DNA from: Podospora pseudoanserina
Taxonomy: Eukaryota; Ascomycota; Sordariomycetes; Sordariales; Podosporaceae
NCBI RefSeq assembly: GCF_035222485.1
Contig: NC_085924.1
Coordinates: 2,170,001 to 2,234,000 of the forward strand
Reading direction: 5' to 3'
Length of the DNA stretch: 64,000 bases
Shown one piece after another: positions 12,551 through 24,672 of this stretch (position 1 is the stretch's first letter; each line of letters opens with the position of its first letter). The notes below the pieces were generated by a model. The model ran no database searches and was not told where the DNA came from. It was given only the letters and a program-made list of their open reading frames with translations. The position numbers and the translations under genes were made by a program.

Positions 12551-13130
12551 TGGATGTCTGGGCGCCCACCAAAACAGTTACGGAACATGTGGTAGCCGTG
12601 ATAGGGACATGCAAACGGTGTTCGGGAAGATATGGCGCTCAACGAGTAGAATATTCAGAAGCTCTTGCGCATCAAACGCCGACGGTCAAGATGATGGGAC
12701 GGTTCATATTCACCTGAAAGTTGTGGCTTGAAATACAGCCATGGCTTGCCCCAAGAGGCTCATCAATTGGGAAGCACCAAAAGATACGAGGGGGCTTATC
12801 ACATAGTCGACCAGGTCGCATATCCTCTGACAGAACTTTCAGGAACACATCATGAGAGGGATTTGGCGGGTCACACCATATTCTCACAGCTAACTCACCC
12901 AAAACGAACAAACCTGCCGGGATAGGAGGTAGAAGGACGGAGCAGCGCCAGGCGAGGAAATAGAGGACTGAAAAATTTATTTGTGTTCATATTACTATTA
13001 AGGGAAACATGCGTTTCCGGTCCTTACAAAAGTATCAAATCGCTAGCTCCAGTGTGCTATCATCCTGCTCCCTCCTCGGGGTAGTTGCCGGCTCGAACAA
13101 ACATTCTCTTGTGCAGAGACACGGGGGAGC
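12551..13130. other. Intergenic: convergent 3' ends
   Basis: Lies between NAA30 (plus) and the DUF1917 gene (minus). No gene seen; AT-rich stretch near 12970-13010 would suit polyadenylation signals. Confidence 0.5.
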
Positions 13131-14236
13131 TCAAAACGTCCTCTTCCTGGTGACTTCTTTGATGTACTCAAATATCTCTTTCGAGTTGTACTAAAATTGT
13201 ATCGTTAGCATGCATGGAAACTCGACGAGGTTCCGCTGAACCAGCCAACTCACCAAGGAAGCTTTGATCCCCCATTCATTCTCCCCATATATTCCCAGTT
13301 CGGTCCAAGCATCTACAGCATCGTTCGTCAGTGTCATGCTCGAGAGACCGTCAACCGCCCCGACGCACCAGCCTTGTAGTAGATCTGCCTCGCTCCCGGG
13401 CCCTGCTTCACCAACTCCAGCTCTTTCATCCTCCTCAACACTCTCGCCACATCATCCTTATCCGTAAAATCCTCAGTATAGACGCATATCAGTCTCTCTT
13501 TCTTCTCAGCGTGCCCATCATCATACCCCACAGGCATCCTCGTCGCCACCTTGGCCGCAGTCCCCAACTGATGATTCGCCACCGCCCTGGCAACCTTCTC
13601 CCACGTATCATTAACGAACGCTACGTCCGAGAACAGCATCCATTTCCCAGAAGTCTTGCGGCACTCCACCGCTAACTGTTTTAGGTCCTCTATTGTCTCC
13701 TTTCTGGCCACGGCAATATGTCGTTTGGCGACCAGGGGAGAGTTGGGGTAGGCAGCGGTGGTCTTGTCAATGAAGGATTTGAACAGGTCAAGACGTTCAC
13801 GGCCGGCTCTCATAAAGCGGTCGTGGTCGGAGGGGGGACGGGGAGGGAGGTAGGGGTTGGCGATGAAGATCCATTCTAGGCCAAAGCGGCAGTTGGTTGT
13901 GGCTGGGGGTAGGCGGGCGAGGAACTGGGGGATGGATTCTGTGAGTTGGTAGGCGGCGTGGGGGATATTGGCGTAGGCGTTGTGAAGGCGTCCTGAGGCT
14001 GGAGGGGACTGGGAGGTGAATTCCGAAGGAGTGATCCGGGAGGTGATGAGTTTGGTGCGTGCTTCTTGGGAGGACCAGTAAGAAGGTGTGTTGTAGGCGG
14101 CAACTCGAGACTTGAGCCTGGAGACGGTTTTGGGGGAGCCTGGGGGGGCGTGTTAGTGGTGGTGTGATAAGATTGGTGGGCGATGTGCATGATGAGCTGG
14201 CTGACCGTAGAAGTCCGAATCGTCGGAGTCATCCAT
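13131..14236 (-). CDS. DUF1917 protein (C11orf68/Bles03-like)
   Basis: Four exons on the minus strand, 14236-14206, 14139-13369, 13312-13254 and 13190-13131, total 306 residues. Recognisable blocks are FGLEWIFIANPYLPPR, SGKWMLFSDVAFVNDTWEKVARAV, a KKERLICVYTEDFTDKDDV strand pair and the closing ENEWGIKASLYNSKEI, all characteristic of the DUF1917/Bles03 family. The fold in that family resembles eIF4E, but its function is unknown to me. The two small 3' exons were found by phase: the codon GAT is split G|AT at the 56-nt intron 13368-13313. Reading straight through that intron would give a false truncated end (TVSRA stop). The Asp/Ser-rich start MDDSDDSDFYG fits the family. Confidence 0.82.
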
Positions 14237-14705
14237 TTTCCCACGCCAAAAGAGTTGTATATCTGGATATTCCTGACCGCTGCTAAAGAAAATAGAGATT
14301 ACAGTCTTGATCCTCCGTTCGTGAGCGGGTTTGTATTGGGTTGGGTTTTGATCAGTTTAGGTTAAAGCTGAGCTATGAATGAGCCGGTGGAGTCTCAAAT
14401 ATGCAGGGACCCATCAACTTTGGTGGCCCTGAGATACACTAATCATGGAGGAAGATGATCTGGAAAGATAAACGCATGGCGTTTTGAAAGAATCGAGAAG
14501 GTAGAATAGTCATGGGATCCCAGGCAAGTCGGTCTGGCGAGGCTTGGGGCGTTCTTCATTCAGAACTGACCAATCCGATGCGCCGGGGATAATTGTCAAG
14601 TCCCGAAAAAGAAAGTGCGACCAGCATCAAATCTTGATTGTCTTCACACCTCACAGGCCCCAGCGCACAACCCTTGTTCTCAAGGTCATCCGCTTTTAAA
14701 GTGTC
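14237..14705. promoter_or_regulatory. Divergent promoter region DUF1917 gene/DPH7
   Basis: 469 bp between head-to-head genes. No recognisable binding site stands out. Confidence 0.4.
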
Positions 14706-16027
14706 ATGTGGAGTAAAATGGAAGAAGATTCGGGCAAGCTGATCAATTCAGTTTGGTCACGGGAGTTGGATCTTCCACCAAGTTGTGTTGAGTTTTGCCC
14801 AGCTCACCCGTCTTACTTTCTGGTCGGGACCTACAATCTACAGAAAGACGACGTTGATGCGCACACGCCAGAGCAAGACGCCGGTGACGATGACAACAAA
14901 GACGACGCGAAGTCACAGGCTGCTAAGCCAAAGAAAGCTCAAAGTCGAAATGGAAGCATCCTCGTCTTCCAATTACAGGACGATAACAACATGTGAGTCA
15001 CTAGATCCAGCTCGGGTTCTGCTTCACACCTAACCCTTCTCAAAGAGTTCCTATTCAAACTGAGCCTCAGCCATCTGCTTTGCTGGATCTTCATTTCAAC
15101 CCGATTGAGGGATTTTGGGACATTTGCGCAACGGTCTCAAGTACGGCTACCCTTGCCATCTTCAAGCTCTCGCCCGGTCCTGAAGATGACAAGCCTTTAA
15201 AGCACCTAAACACGATGGACATTTCATCGTTGTCAGGAGGGGATATTTCTGCTTCGGATGGGTCGGAAATATTGTTTCTATCTGTTTGCTGGCACCCATC
15301 CCGAGCAGATATGCTGGCGGTTACCACTAATACCGGCCATGTCTACTTGGTGCATCTGCCAGCTTGGGACAAGGGCTGGAAACTTCTGCCAGAGCCGGCG
15401 ACCACTCACACATTGGAGGCCTGGACGGTGAATCTATCGCCTTATCTCGGGCCCACTAACTCGCCAGAAGAAGTATTTTTCAGAATATTCTCGGGGGGTG
15501 ATGACTCCAAACTACGTTTTGGAACAGTTATCTGGAGTCCCTCAGACGATCATCTCACTGAGACTATTTCTGCTGTCGAGGCCAGGGGTCATGATGCTGG
15601 AGTAACAGCAATCTTGCCTCTCTTTGTCCTAGAAGATGGATCGGAGCTGCTTGTCACAGGGAGTTATGATGAGAATATCAGACTCTTTTCACTGGCTCCA
15701 TATGGGAGGCCCAAAAACCTCGTCGAGATGGGACTTGGGGGAGGTGTGTGGAGGCTGAAATTAATCAATCTTGACAAGACACCGAGCCCGACCTACAACT
15801 GGAGGGCACGGATATTGGCATCATGCATGCATGCCGGCTCGAGGGTGGTGGATGTTCTGCAAACCGTGGATGGAGAGCACCATGTTCGAGTTCTTGGCCG
15901 GTTTGAGGAACACAAGAGTATGAACTATGGAAGCGACTTTCATCCCCAGAGAAAAGACAGCTTGACAGCTGTGTCGACTAGTTTCTATGATAGGCTCCTC
16001 TGTTTGTGGCAACTAGATATAGCATGA
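14706..16027 (+). CDS. DPH7: Diphthine methylesterase-like WD40 protein
   Basis: Dph7 (yeast Rrt2, human WDR85) demethylates methyl-diphthine on eEF2, the step before amidation to diphthamide. Exons 14706-14992 and 15046-16027 give 422 residues. It is a WD40 propeller: SCVEFCPAHPSYFLVGTYNL opens the first blade, SVCWHPSRADMLAVTTNTGHVYLV, SGGDDSKLRFGTVIW, LLVTGSYDENIRLFSL and SFYDRLLCLWQL are later blades. The block GHDAGVTAILP and the CMHAGSRVVDV segment are typical of the Dph7 family. An acidic Lys/Asp insert lies at residues 45-80 between strands of blade one. The 53-nt intron splits an Ile codon. A second Met five codons in (MEEDSG) could be the start. Confidence 0.87.
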
Positions 16028-16832
16028 GGCTAGAGAGTACTAAGTAGGGAATCCGGGAATAGTGAGCAAACTTACAGATACATCATGTCCAAAGACTGAG
16101 AATGACAGAAGCATTTGAGTGCCTGCAGTGTGTGTTTGGTTTTATGAATGGCAAATCATCAAGTTGTGACGGTTTCAAATATATACATATCATAAATCCA
16201 GAGCAACATTGCAGAGATGTCGTCGAGGAGCGTACCTTATCCAAAATCCGCCAGTGTCATGGTGAGACATGGGGGTCCTTCACCATGCGACGCAATCCCT
16301 GAAATCCCTGGGGCCCATGTCCACTAAAGTTACTTGACCGCCTTTACTTGTAGTGGCTGCATGGGCGTTTCTGCCCCGCACTAATCCCAAGAAAGCTTAT
16401 TAGTCGCGCCTAAGCGCGCCCGACACGCCCCGTTTTCGCCGTTTCGGTACCTCGGTGGGTAATTATCAAAGTCACTCTATTTCGACTCAAGAGTCAGCAG
16501 ACAAGAGAGATTGGAGCCAGACATCACTTTTGATTCTTTCATACTAGATCCGACATCTCGGGTTGCCGTTATTCTCTTTAATTACCGTCCCGGCAGCTTC
16601 TTCTTGTTCTGTAAACCCAAGAAGGCCCCGAGTTCTTTTGCTTGGTACCTTTAAAGCACTGCCTGCCGCTTCAGCGCATCGCTTTTCCATCGTCCGATTC
16701 GATCTCAACTTGCTCACACCGAGCCTCAACAACAGCTGCGATTTTTCTCTTCCCATTCTCTCCGTTAAGCCAGAAGACTTGTCCTCTTTGCCACGACAGA
16801 AACCTGCCTGCTGTGCGACTGCAGCCCTCAGC
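16028..16832. other. Intergenic: DPH7 3' region and MSN5 promoter/leader
   Basis: 0.8 kb between tandem plus-strand genes. The last 250 bases are pyrimidine-rich. An open frame runs into MSN5 from 16563, but family similarity begins only near the ATG at 16833. Confidence 0.5.
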
Positions 16833-19800
16833 ATGGCGGCCATTTCGCCAAACGGCGCCCCTGGCGGTGAGGCCATTCTGGCGAGAATTCAAGAAGCCCT
16901 CAAGGTCGTACACAGCCCATATTCTGCAAACCAGGCACGACAAGAAGCCCAATCGTTCCTCGAGGAAGTGAAGACGCTCGGCGACGCCCCATCCCACGGA
17001 TACAACCTCGCCTTCGACAGGTCACAAGCTCCAATTGTCCGCCACTACGGCCTGTCCCTCCTCGAGCACGCTGTGAAGCACAAGTGGTCGGAATACAGCA
17101 TCGAGCACCAAGCCTACCTCCGCAACTGGGTCTTGCAGCTGTCCGAGTCCGTCTCGAGAGAAGACCCGTCATATCTAAGAAACAAAACTGCCCAGTTGTG
17201 GGTAGAGATAGCCAAGAGATGCTGGGCTGTGGAGTGGATGGACATGGACGAGCTGCTTGTTCGCCTCTGGAGAGTCCCAGAATCCCCAGTTCACAAGCAA
17301 TTTGTCTTACAGATCTTGGAAACACTGTCCGAGGAAATTTTCAACGGGGACGATTCGGTTGTAGCCCTCCGCGAAGGAGCACTCAGCAAGGCTTGCGTCG
17401 AAATATTCACCCCTGCTGCCGTCCTGACCGAAGCCTTTCCCAACCGCCTGGTGGGCCCGAATGTACGGTTTGAAGAGGAAGGGTGGCTCAGCAGGATTAC
17501 ACAGTTCGTCATCGACTGCCTTAACAGCGGGGCCGTCGAGCAAAACGAGGATGCTGCGGCCTGTGTCGTGAAAGCCCTCAAGGTTCTCGCTTCAGTCGTG
17601 GCCTGGGCTGTTCCCAAAGCAGTCAATGCGGTTGGCAGTCGCCCAGTTCTATGTCGCTGCCTTGCGACTCCCAATGTTTCTGTACAAAAGGTCAGAGTCC
17701 TCTTCTCAAGTGCTCTGTGTGTGTTTTGTACTTTCACTAACACGTCACAAGGCTGCACTCGAGGCCCTCCATGCGCTCTACAACCGTACAATGTTCACCG
17801 ATGAGGACTTTATCGATCTTGTTGTGCCAATGTATGGCGAAGACGTGGTGGATTTGTTCAAGCGGCTCTTTGAGTGGTCTACTGTTGACGCCCAGGATAT
17901 CGACGATGACAAGTATACGTTCGCCAAGAAGTTCTCTGAGGCAAGCCTGCACCCTCGGGTCACTGTTAGACTGCATCTGTGATGCTAATAGGGGATACAG
18001 ACAGTATGTTCGCTGGCCAACTACCTGGACCGGAAGTTTGCGGCCATCCCTCCTCAAGTAAACGTGCAGGGGTTTTTCCAACTCCTTATGTTGGTTGTGA
18101 AGAGTCAAAGTCTCGTCGTTTCGATCCCCGTCTTGGTGAGCTGGACTCGTCTTTTGAGCCATCGCACTCTGGGGCCGGCGGCTTCGAATATGCCATTCAT
18201 CCCAGATCTTCTTGAGTTGTGCAGCAGCCGTCTCATACGGTATGAGAACCTGCCAGAGGATACCGATGATCCAACATATGTATTGCTTCTCGAGGACACA
18301 GACACGCTTCCCGAGCGACATGCTTTCCTCGGAAATTATCGTCGTTACAGTTGCCAGGTCATTGAAAGCATCGTCAATCTTCGATTGTCCGATGCCTTCT
18401 CACATATCCTTGGAAAGGCAGAGGCTGCCTTCCGGACACTCTACGACGGGCAACCGCCTCTCAATGGTAAGCTTCAACTGGTGTCATAATTGTTCCGTAT
18501 GCTGTGTTTTTACGACTGACATTACTTGCAGCTGCAAACTACTCCAAAAGCTCAGTTCATGTGTTGACAGTGGATACACACGCTACTGTCATCGAAACAG
18601 CACTTAGGGGGTATATCAAGTGGAGGTCTTCACGTAACTCGACTCCAGAGGAGGTGAGTGGTCCTCGTCATTACCAGCTAGTAGGTGCGATATAAGCTAA
18701 CCTGCCTGAAACAAAAGGAGCAAAAGGTCGCGGGCATCGAGGACCACTTTGAGAAATGGTGTGGGCAGCTCTTGGAAATGAAATTCGAGGTACAGATTCC
18801 GCTTCTGGTCTCATGTAATGGAAAGCCTATGCTCACATCTCACTAGGACCCTCTGATCAGGAAGCGTGTTCTCCAGCTTCTTGTGGCCTTTTCTACGACT
18901 GCTCTTGACTCTAACCCGGGCTTCATGTTGAGAGTGCTTGAGCACATCTTGATGACTTGGCCAGCTTTGCAGCCCGACCATAAGCTCTTCAATGATGCTA
19001 TTCGAGATTTGCAAAACGAAAGCATGATTGAGCTGCAGCGGCTCGCCTCCAAGATGCCCGACCACTTATTAGTAAGGCTTCTCCTGTTCCGTATCCGGGG
19101 ACACAGGCGACTGATTCATCATCCAGGATGTGTACGACCAACTGGAAGCCAAGATCAAAGAGATGATAGCATCTGGTACTCTGGACGAGAAGCGTCAGAT
19201 TGCATACCAGAGTTTTCTTTTCATCATCATGTGAGTCCTCCAATATTCAGTCTGCTCGGATTGTAGCCAGTAGCTTACTCATTCAAGTCACCGTTCCACC
19301 CGAATCGACCCAGGTGTGCGCCTACAGAGACTATCGTCTTTCATTGAGCCTGTGAGGAACCAGTGGAAAGATGAGTCACTCAAACAAGCACTCAGCTCGT
19401 ATGATGGGTTCTGCCAGCTACTCGGCCTGGACAGGGCGCAAAGATACTTGGCCCAGCGCCGTATCCACGAGGTTGCCGACTGGGGTGCGGCAGATCTCGA
19501 CGCCGAGGGCCTTGCTCTCCAGATGGAGTTGGAGCAAAGACAGACGGTGAGTGTCTCCGGCGCTGTTGTGCTCTTTCCCCAGCTAACCAGTCGTCCCAGA
19601 TGCTGCCCCTGCGGATGACCAAATCATTCTTAACTTACTCCGTCGAGAAACTGGAGAAGAACTCGGCCCCCTATCAAGCATCATGTGCTCTTTGGCAGGA
19701 CAGCTTCCCGCTTATTCTCCCAGAGTTGCTCAAGTTCTTGAGGTATGCACCTGTTGCCCCGATGGAGTTGATAGCGCAACCTCCTTTTGCTGACCTTGAT

Positions 19801-21221
19801 CCAGTTATGCACATGCGTCTCACAATCCAAAGAACTGGAGCCAGCTGCCGGTAGAGATGCAATCGGTCGCCACCCGTGTCCTGACCGATCGCTTTTGGCA
19901 AGCCGGTATCTCTGAAGGGAGTAAGGATGACTTCTATGCGCGGGTCCTTGGCAAAAAGAGCACGCTTGAGGGCCTGGCCTCGACTATTCGTGGCTCTGTC
20001 CGGTTCGTGCGGGAGACGTGCTATGCTATCATATACTGCATGAGTCGGCTCGACATGCAGTTCTATGGCATCCTCGAGCTCCCGGGACCACTTGCCAACG
20101 CACTGTTTGCAGACTCGTTCTGTTTGTCAGCGCATCAGATCATCAACTTGCTGAATCTGGTCAGGTACCTGGTTGACCACTGTCCAGTAGAGCTCCGAGA
20201 ACACTTCCTGCCTCCCATTCTCGCTACCTGTTTTGAGCAGATGGATACCAAGATCACATCAGAATGGGATAAGTTGGGCCAGCGAGAGGCTGTACAGGCT
20301 GGCGGAGAAGAGTTGACGGAGGAGATGAAGGCTGAGAGTATCCTCCGGCAACTCACATATTCCGCCGTGTTGATGGTAGCCGATGTTCTTGACCCATCCC
20401 GAATCTGTAAGTTCTGACGAGCTGACGCGAGCCCTTTGCCATCTTCCTATGCTAACCAGGATCCAGCTGGTCCCGTGGGCAAGGTGGAAGACGGAACGCC
20501 TGAGAAGAAGCTTCCTTCTCTCCGCAAATTTTGCTTGATGAACTCGGCCATTGCGGTTCCACTATTGGTTTTCTGCAGCCATGCCATCAAGATGCACGAC
20601 GGACGATGCTGCGGAGTGGTACTGCGCGTTTTCAAGTCCATCGTGCCCGAGTTCCACCGTTCGGACCAACCCAAGGCCCATAAGGAGGGTGGAAGCACAG
20701 CGCCTTTGGATGACGGCTTCCCAATTCCAGAGGAGAGTGCCAGGGAGATTCGCGAATTCATCTCTGCTGAAGTTTTGAAGGCCGCCATCACAGCGCTCCA
20801 CGATCCATATTTTGTCGACTCCCAAAAGGATATTGGATCTCTGATTGCGCATATTCTTGCGCACTATGCCTCCCTGACGCCAACTCCACGGAACATTCTT
20901 GTGCAGTTGCCGGGAATCAGGGAGGACCAGATTGATCAGACAATTCGCTACGTTTCTGGACCAGGAGTGCATTCGAGGCAGCAGCGAGCCATGGTGTTGG
21001 ACCTGCTTCGAGATCTTAAGGGTGTGAGCATCTCCGAGATGGGCAAACTGAACAAGAGCCTAGGTACCCCGTCGCGAAGCAGCAAGTCCAAGCGGAGCAA
21101 GATGGCTCAAGAGTTCATGACTCCAGTGGACACAACACGTGGTGGAAATCCCAGTGACGGAACCGGAAGAGGCAAGACACCCGATCTGGAAGGGGTAGCG
21201 GGCATGTTCGATGAGCCTTAG
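16833..21221 (+). CDS. MSN5: Karyopherin/exportin Msn5 (exportin-5 family)
   Basis: Nuclear export receptor for phosphoproteins and small RNAs, working with Ran-GTP at the nuclear pore. Eleven exons: 16833-17690, 17752-17940, 18001-18466, 18532-18653, 18718-18789, 18847-19071, 19127-19230, 19288-19546, 19600-19742, 19805-20406 and 20467-21221. All are phase-consistent and total 1264 residues, in line with Msn5 (1224). HEAT-repeat helices run throughout. The N-terminal exportin block ([33 protein letters not shown]) and the middle [21 protein letters not shown] block are strong family marks. The second intron (17941-18000) is best read as GC-AG. The tail is Ser/Lys-rich, possibly disordered. 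The last acceptor was chosen at 20466 because the nearer AG at 20459 would create a stop. Confidence 0.93.
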
Positions 21222-22427
21222 GAATTGCGTTCGATATTGCCTTCGTTGTGTTACGGTCGTTTACAGGTGATTGCGTTGCGAAGAGTGAGGTGAAAACGAG
21301 CAGTGCCTAGGCGATAGTCTTGTGATTTCGCATTGATCTGGAGAGGAAAGGAATCAGCACAAGTATTGGTTAGCAAGCATTAGGTAGTTGTAAAGACAGC
21401 GTATTGAGGATAGCACAACACTGAATACAAGTACCGTTAATACTGGGCATCGAAATGTCTGGCAGTTGGACTTTGAATCAGAAGCACAATCGATGCTGTC
21501 AGTTATGATGAGGGGTTACTGTGTATGTGAATGTAGGTGGTCCTAATGGCATTGCTCCGGCCTAGTGCTTGTGCAGGGGATGGGTGGGTGTTTCGGGTGA
21601 TCACGTTGCCGATGACTGGTCTGGTTGGACCAAGCCCCTCAGTCATGACACTGTCTACCTATCACGATGCTCGGGCACAACACTTTTTCTTTCAACTTGG
21701 TTTATGCTGTTATAGTATACCATTTTAAACCTCGGCAACAATCGCCACGGAGCTCGCCGCTCTCTCAAAGAAACAGCCCGGACATAGACAACCCCGCCGT
21801 TGGCAGGATTGCCAAGTCTTGGGGTAGCTCAGCCCTATTCGCGGTCTATGAGGAGAAGGAATCATCACTTGAGTTAACCGCGTTGCCGAATCAACCTTCA
21901 CGGTTCGGAGGTTTGCGACCTTCGACAACTCTCGACAAGAAATAGGGGGTTAGAAAAGGGGCGATTGCCCCACAAATCGTTATATCCGCCCACCTCCCGA
22001 CCCTCTTACACAGCTCACACCGCATCCACCGCATATTCTTACCCATCTTTCCAACCAACGAGAAACGAACTGGGTCCAGTAAACCCAATCCCAGGTCGCC
22101 ATAGCCTGTGGTCACGGATCGAGTATTGCTTCTTCCTCTGGCAACTGTTTGGAAACACTCTTACTTGCAGCACAGTCTAGTTGATCGCCCGCCAAGTGTA
22201 TGTAATGCGTTTCATGCCGGCATAGGGAACCGAAAGAGGACATCTACAACGATACAACTCTGCCCCCCAAGACAGGCCTTTGGCTGGAATCCCGAGGCAG
22301 ATCCATATAGCTTTGCAGATCCGGTTCTGGCCCCGAAGGTTGGGCTTGCTTTCTTTCTTCCACGCGAGCCACTTGTCCGGTTTGGGCTTTGTGAGAAACT
22401 GTTGTGCAAAGAGATCGACTGCTCAAG
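21222..22427. other. Intergenic: MSN5 3' region and Zn2Cys6 gene promoter
   Basis: 1.2 kb without a supportable gene. 21980-22070 is C/T-rich and looks like a leader of the downstream regulator. Small open frames are unconserved as far as I can tell. Confidence 0.45.
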
Positions 22428-24496
22428 ATGGTGTATCTGGGTAGACCCTCCAAGGGTTGTCAGATGTGTAGGACCAGGAGGATAAAGGTACTCGACCTCC
22501 TGACGTGATACAGACGATGATTTACGAGAACATCGATGGCTAATTACAACAGTGCGACGAAACAAAGCCAACATGCAACCAGTGTGCCAAGGCCCGTCGA
22601 CAGTGTCCGGGATACAGAGACGAATTTGATCTTCTACTTCGAAACGAAAACCAGGCGGCAGCCAGGAGGGCACTGAAAGCCAACACAGCCGCTGCTTCAT
22701 CCAGCAGCAGCAGCAGCAAGAAAGCCACTGCTTCCAACAAGAACGCACAACCGCACCCCCGGCAGCAGGCATTACAACTCTCTAGATCCCAGACAGCAGC
22801 ACTCACCAACTCTCTCAGCATCCCAGTTGAAGACCTCGCCACTTGTCACTTCCTATCTAATTTTGTTCTGGTCCCGCCGCAAGAACAACACTCGGCAAGA
22901 GGGTACAATCACTTTCTGCTTCCCTTACTGCAGCAGTACTCGAACGGCACGAGCAGAGAAGAAATCACGCACCTCCAGCATGCATTCAACGCCTGTGCTT
23001 TGGCTTCACTGGGGGAGAGATATGGAGCCCCCAGCCCCGGCCGCGGGCATGGGCGTTTAACAACAGGAAAAGAAAAGGAGACGCTCCTTCGAAAGGGGGC
23101 TGAAGAATACACGCTTGCTCTGATGGCCACAAATGCGGCTCTGAGGGATCCAGTTCGGTGTAAAGAGGATGGAACCCTGGCAGCTGTTTTGTTGCTGGGA
23201 ATGTTTGAGGTATGTCTGAGCCGCCGCTTGTTTTGCAGTCATTTGTCGAAAAGGGCTTACCTCTCTGATCTTTCAGAACATCACCGCCAGACAAGACACG
23301 GGGTCAGCCTGGGGTTCCCACGTCGAGGGAGCAGTCCAGCTCGTCAAGGCCCGAGGGAAGAAACAGCTCAAGTCAAAGCTGGGGGTGCAGTTATTTGTCG
23401 TTGTACGGTCACAGCTAGTATGTGTCATTCTTTCGGTTTCGTTGCTCTCTTCCATGCTTCTGGGCTGACACGTTGTAGATCATCCACAACTTCATCACTG
23501 CCACACCCCTCCCCATGGGGGTTTCATGGTGGTTAAACGAGGATGCAAACTCGGATCCAACTGCCAATGCGTGCGAGCGACTCAACCTCTTGACGGCCGA
23601 ACTGAGAAGCGAGGTGTACGGCTTCTTCTCCAGCCCACTGTCGTTCTCCTCCTCGCCAGCATCCATCGCTGCGGTCGAAGAGTTCCTCGCTCGAGCTCGA
23701 GCCCTCGATGCCGAGGCTGTCGAGTGGTTCGCCACTTTACCCCGGTCCTGGCAAATCGAATCCATCCCGTATTCGTCATCCGGCAACGAGAATATTTTCC
23801 CTGGTGTTGTGCATGTGTACCCGGATATGTGGACCGCAGCCATCTTCAACCTCGCACGTGCTACTCGAATGGTACTCATGTCGATCATTGTGCGGTGTGC
23901 CGCGTTTTTGGTCCGGCCGGGAGACTATCGGACCACGGCAGAGTATGCCTTTGCCGCGAGGACGGCGAGCAGTGTGGTGAGTGAAGTGATTGCGAGTGTT
24001 CCATATCATCTTGGGCATCTCCCGCCACGGAAAGACAAGAGGGGAAATCCAATAGAAAACAGTCTTAATGGTAGAGGGTTGGGGGGGTATTTCTTAACGT
24101 GGCCATTGGCGTGTGTCGTTACTCACGATCATGTAACTGATGCTCGTAAGTCACTATCCCGCTATGTTTAGAGAGAAGGAAGCTGCTGATCAAAGAAAAT
24201 ACAGAACGGGAATATGTGCGGGGACGGTTGAGGTATATCGGGGATGAGCATGGGATCAAGTATGCGAGGGTGCTGTTTGGGGTTTGTGGATCCTCCCGCG
24301 TTGAGCTTCATTAGACGCCAGACGCTAACAGGCATAATAGGTTAACCTCAGGCTTCCGAGTATGCTTATCTTTAAGGATGGAAAGCTTGCCGCTGCGGCG
24401 GCTGCAAGTAAAATCCCGGGGGCGAACAGTATTGGGGGTTCGGCCGGTGCTGTCATGCGTGCGGCGGGTCTCACGAGTAGACTCAGATCGGTGTGA
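22428..24496 (+). CDS. Zn2Cys6 fungal transcription factor
   Basis: Six exons: 22428-22487, 22553-23209, 23277-23417, 23479-24145, 24205-24281 and 24341-24496, total 585 residues. The N terminus holds a binuclear zinc cluster, Cys at 11, 14, 21, 28, 31 and 38 (CX2CX6CX6CX2CX6C), which binds DNA. The first intron falls exactly between Lys20 and Cys21. A Ser/Ala-rich linker (about 75-100) leads to a fungal-specific transcription factor domain of type 2 (LATCHFLSNFVLVP, HLQHAFNACALASLGER, VEGAVQLVKARGKK, WTAAIFNLARATRMVL). Target genes are unknown. Neighbours are the housekeeping genes MSN5 and a small membrane protein, with no metabolic cluster, so the context does not suggest a pathway. Predicted nuclear. 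Confidence 0.88.
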
Positions 24497-24672
24497 GAAG
24501 GCAAGGAGGGGATAGCCACAGCTTGTGTCTTTGGAGTTTTGTATGAATTGAATACCCTGGTGTACAAGTAATCCTGGTCCATCATGAAATAGTCATAAGT
24601 CATTGAGATGCTTTCTTTCCATTTGGTCTCTAATCAAACAAACCAAGCCTCAAAGGAAACAAAAACCCCCGT

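Noticed and set aside
13334-13813. An open frame that ends the DUF1917 protein with GRLTVSRA
   Set aside because: That end comes from reading through a 56-nt intron. Splicing 13369 to 13312 restores the conserved DAWTELGIYGENEWGI segment.
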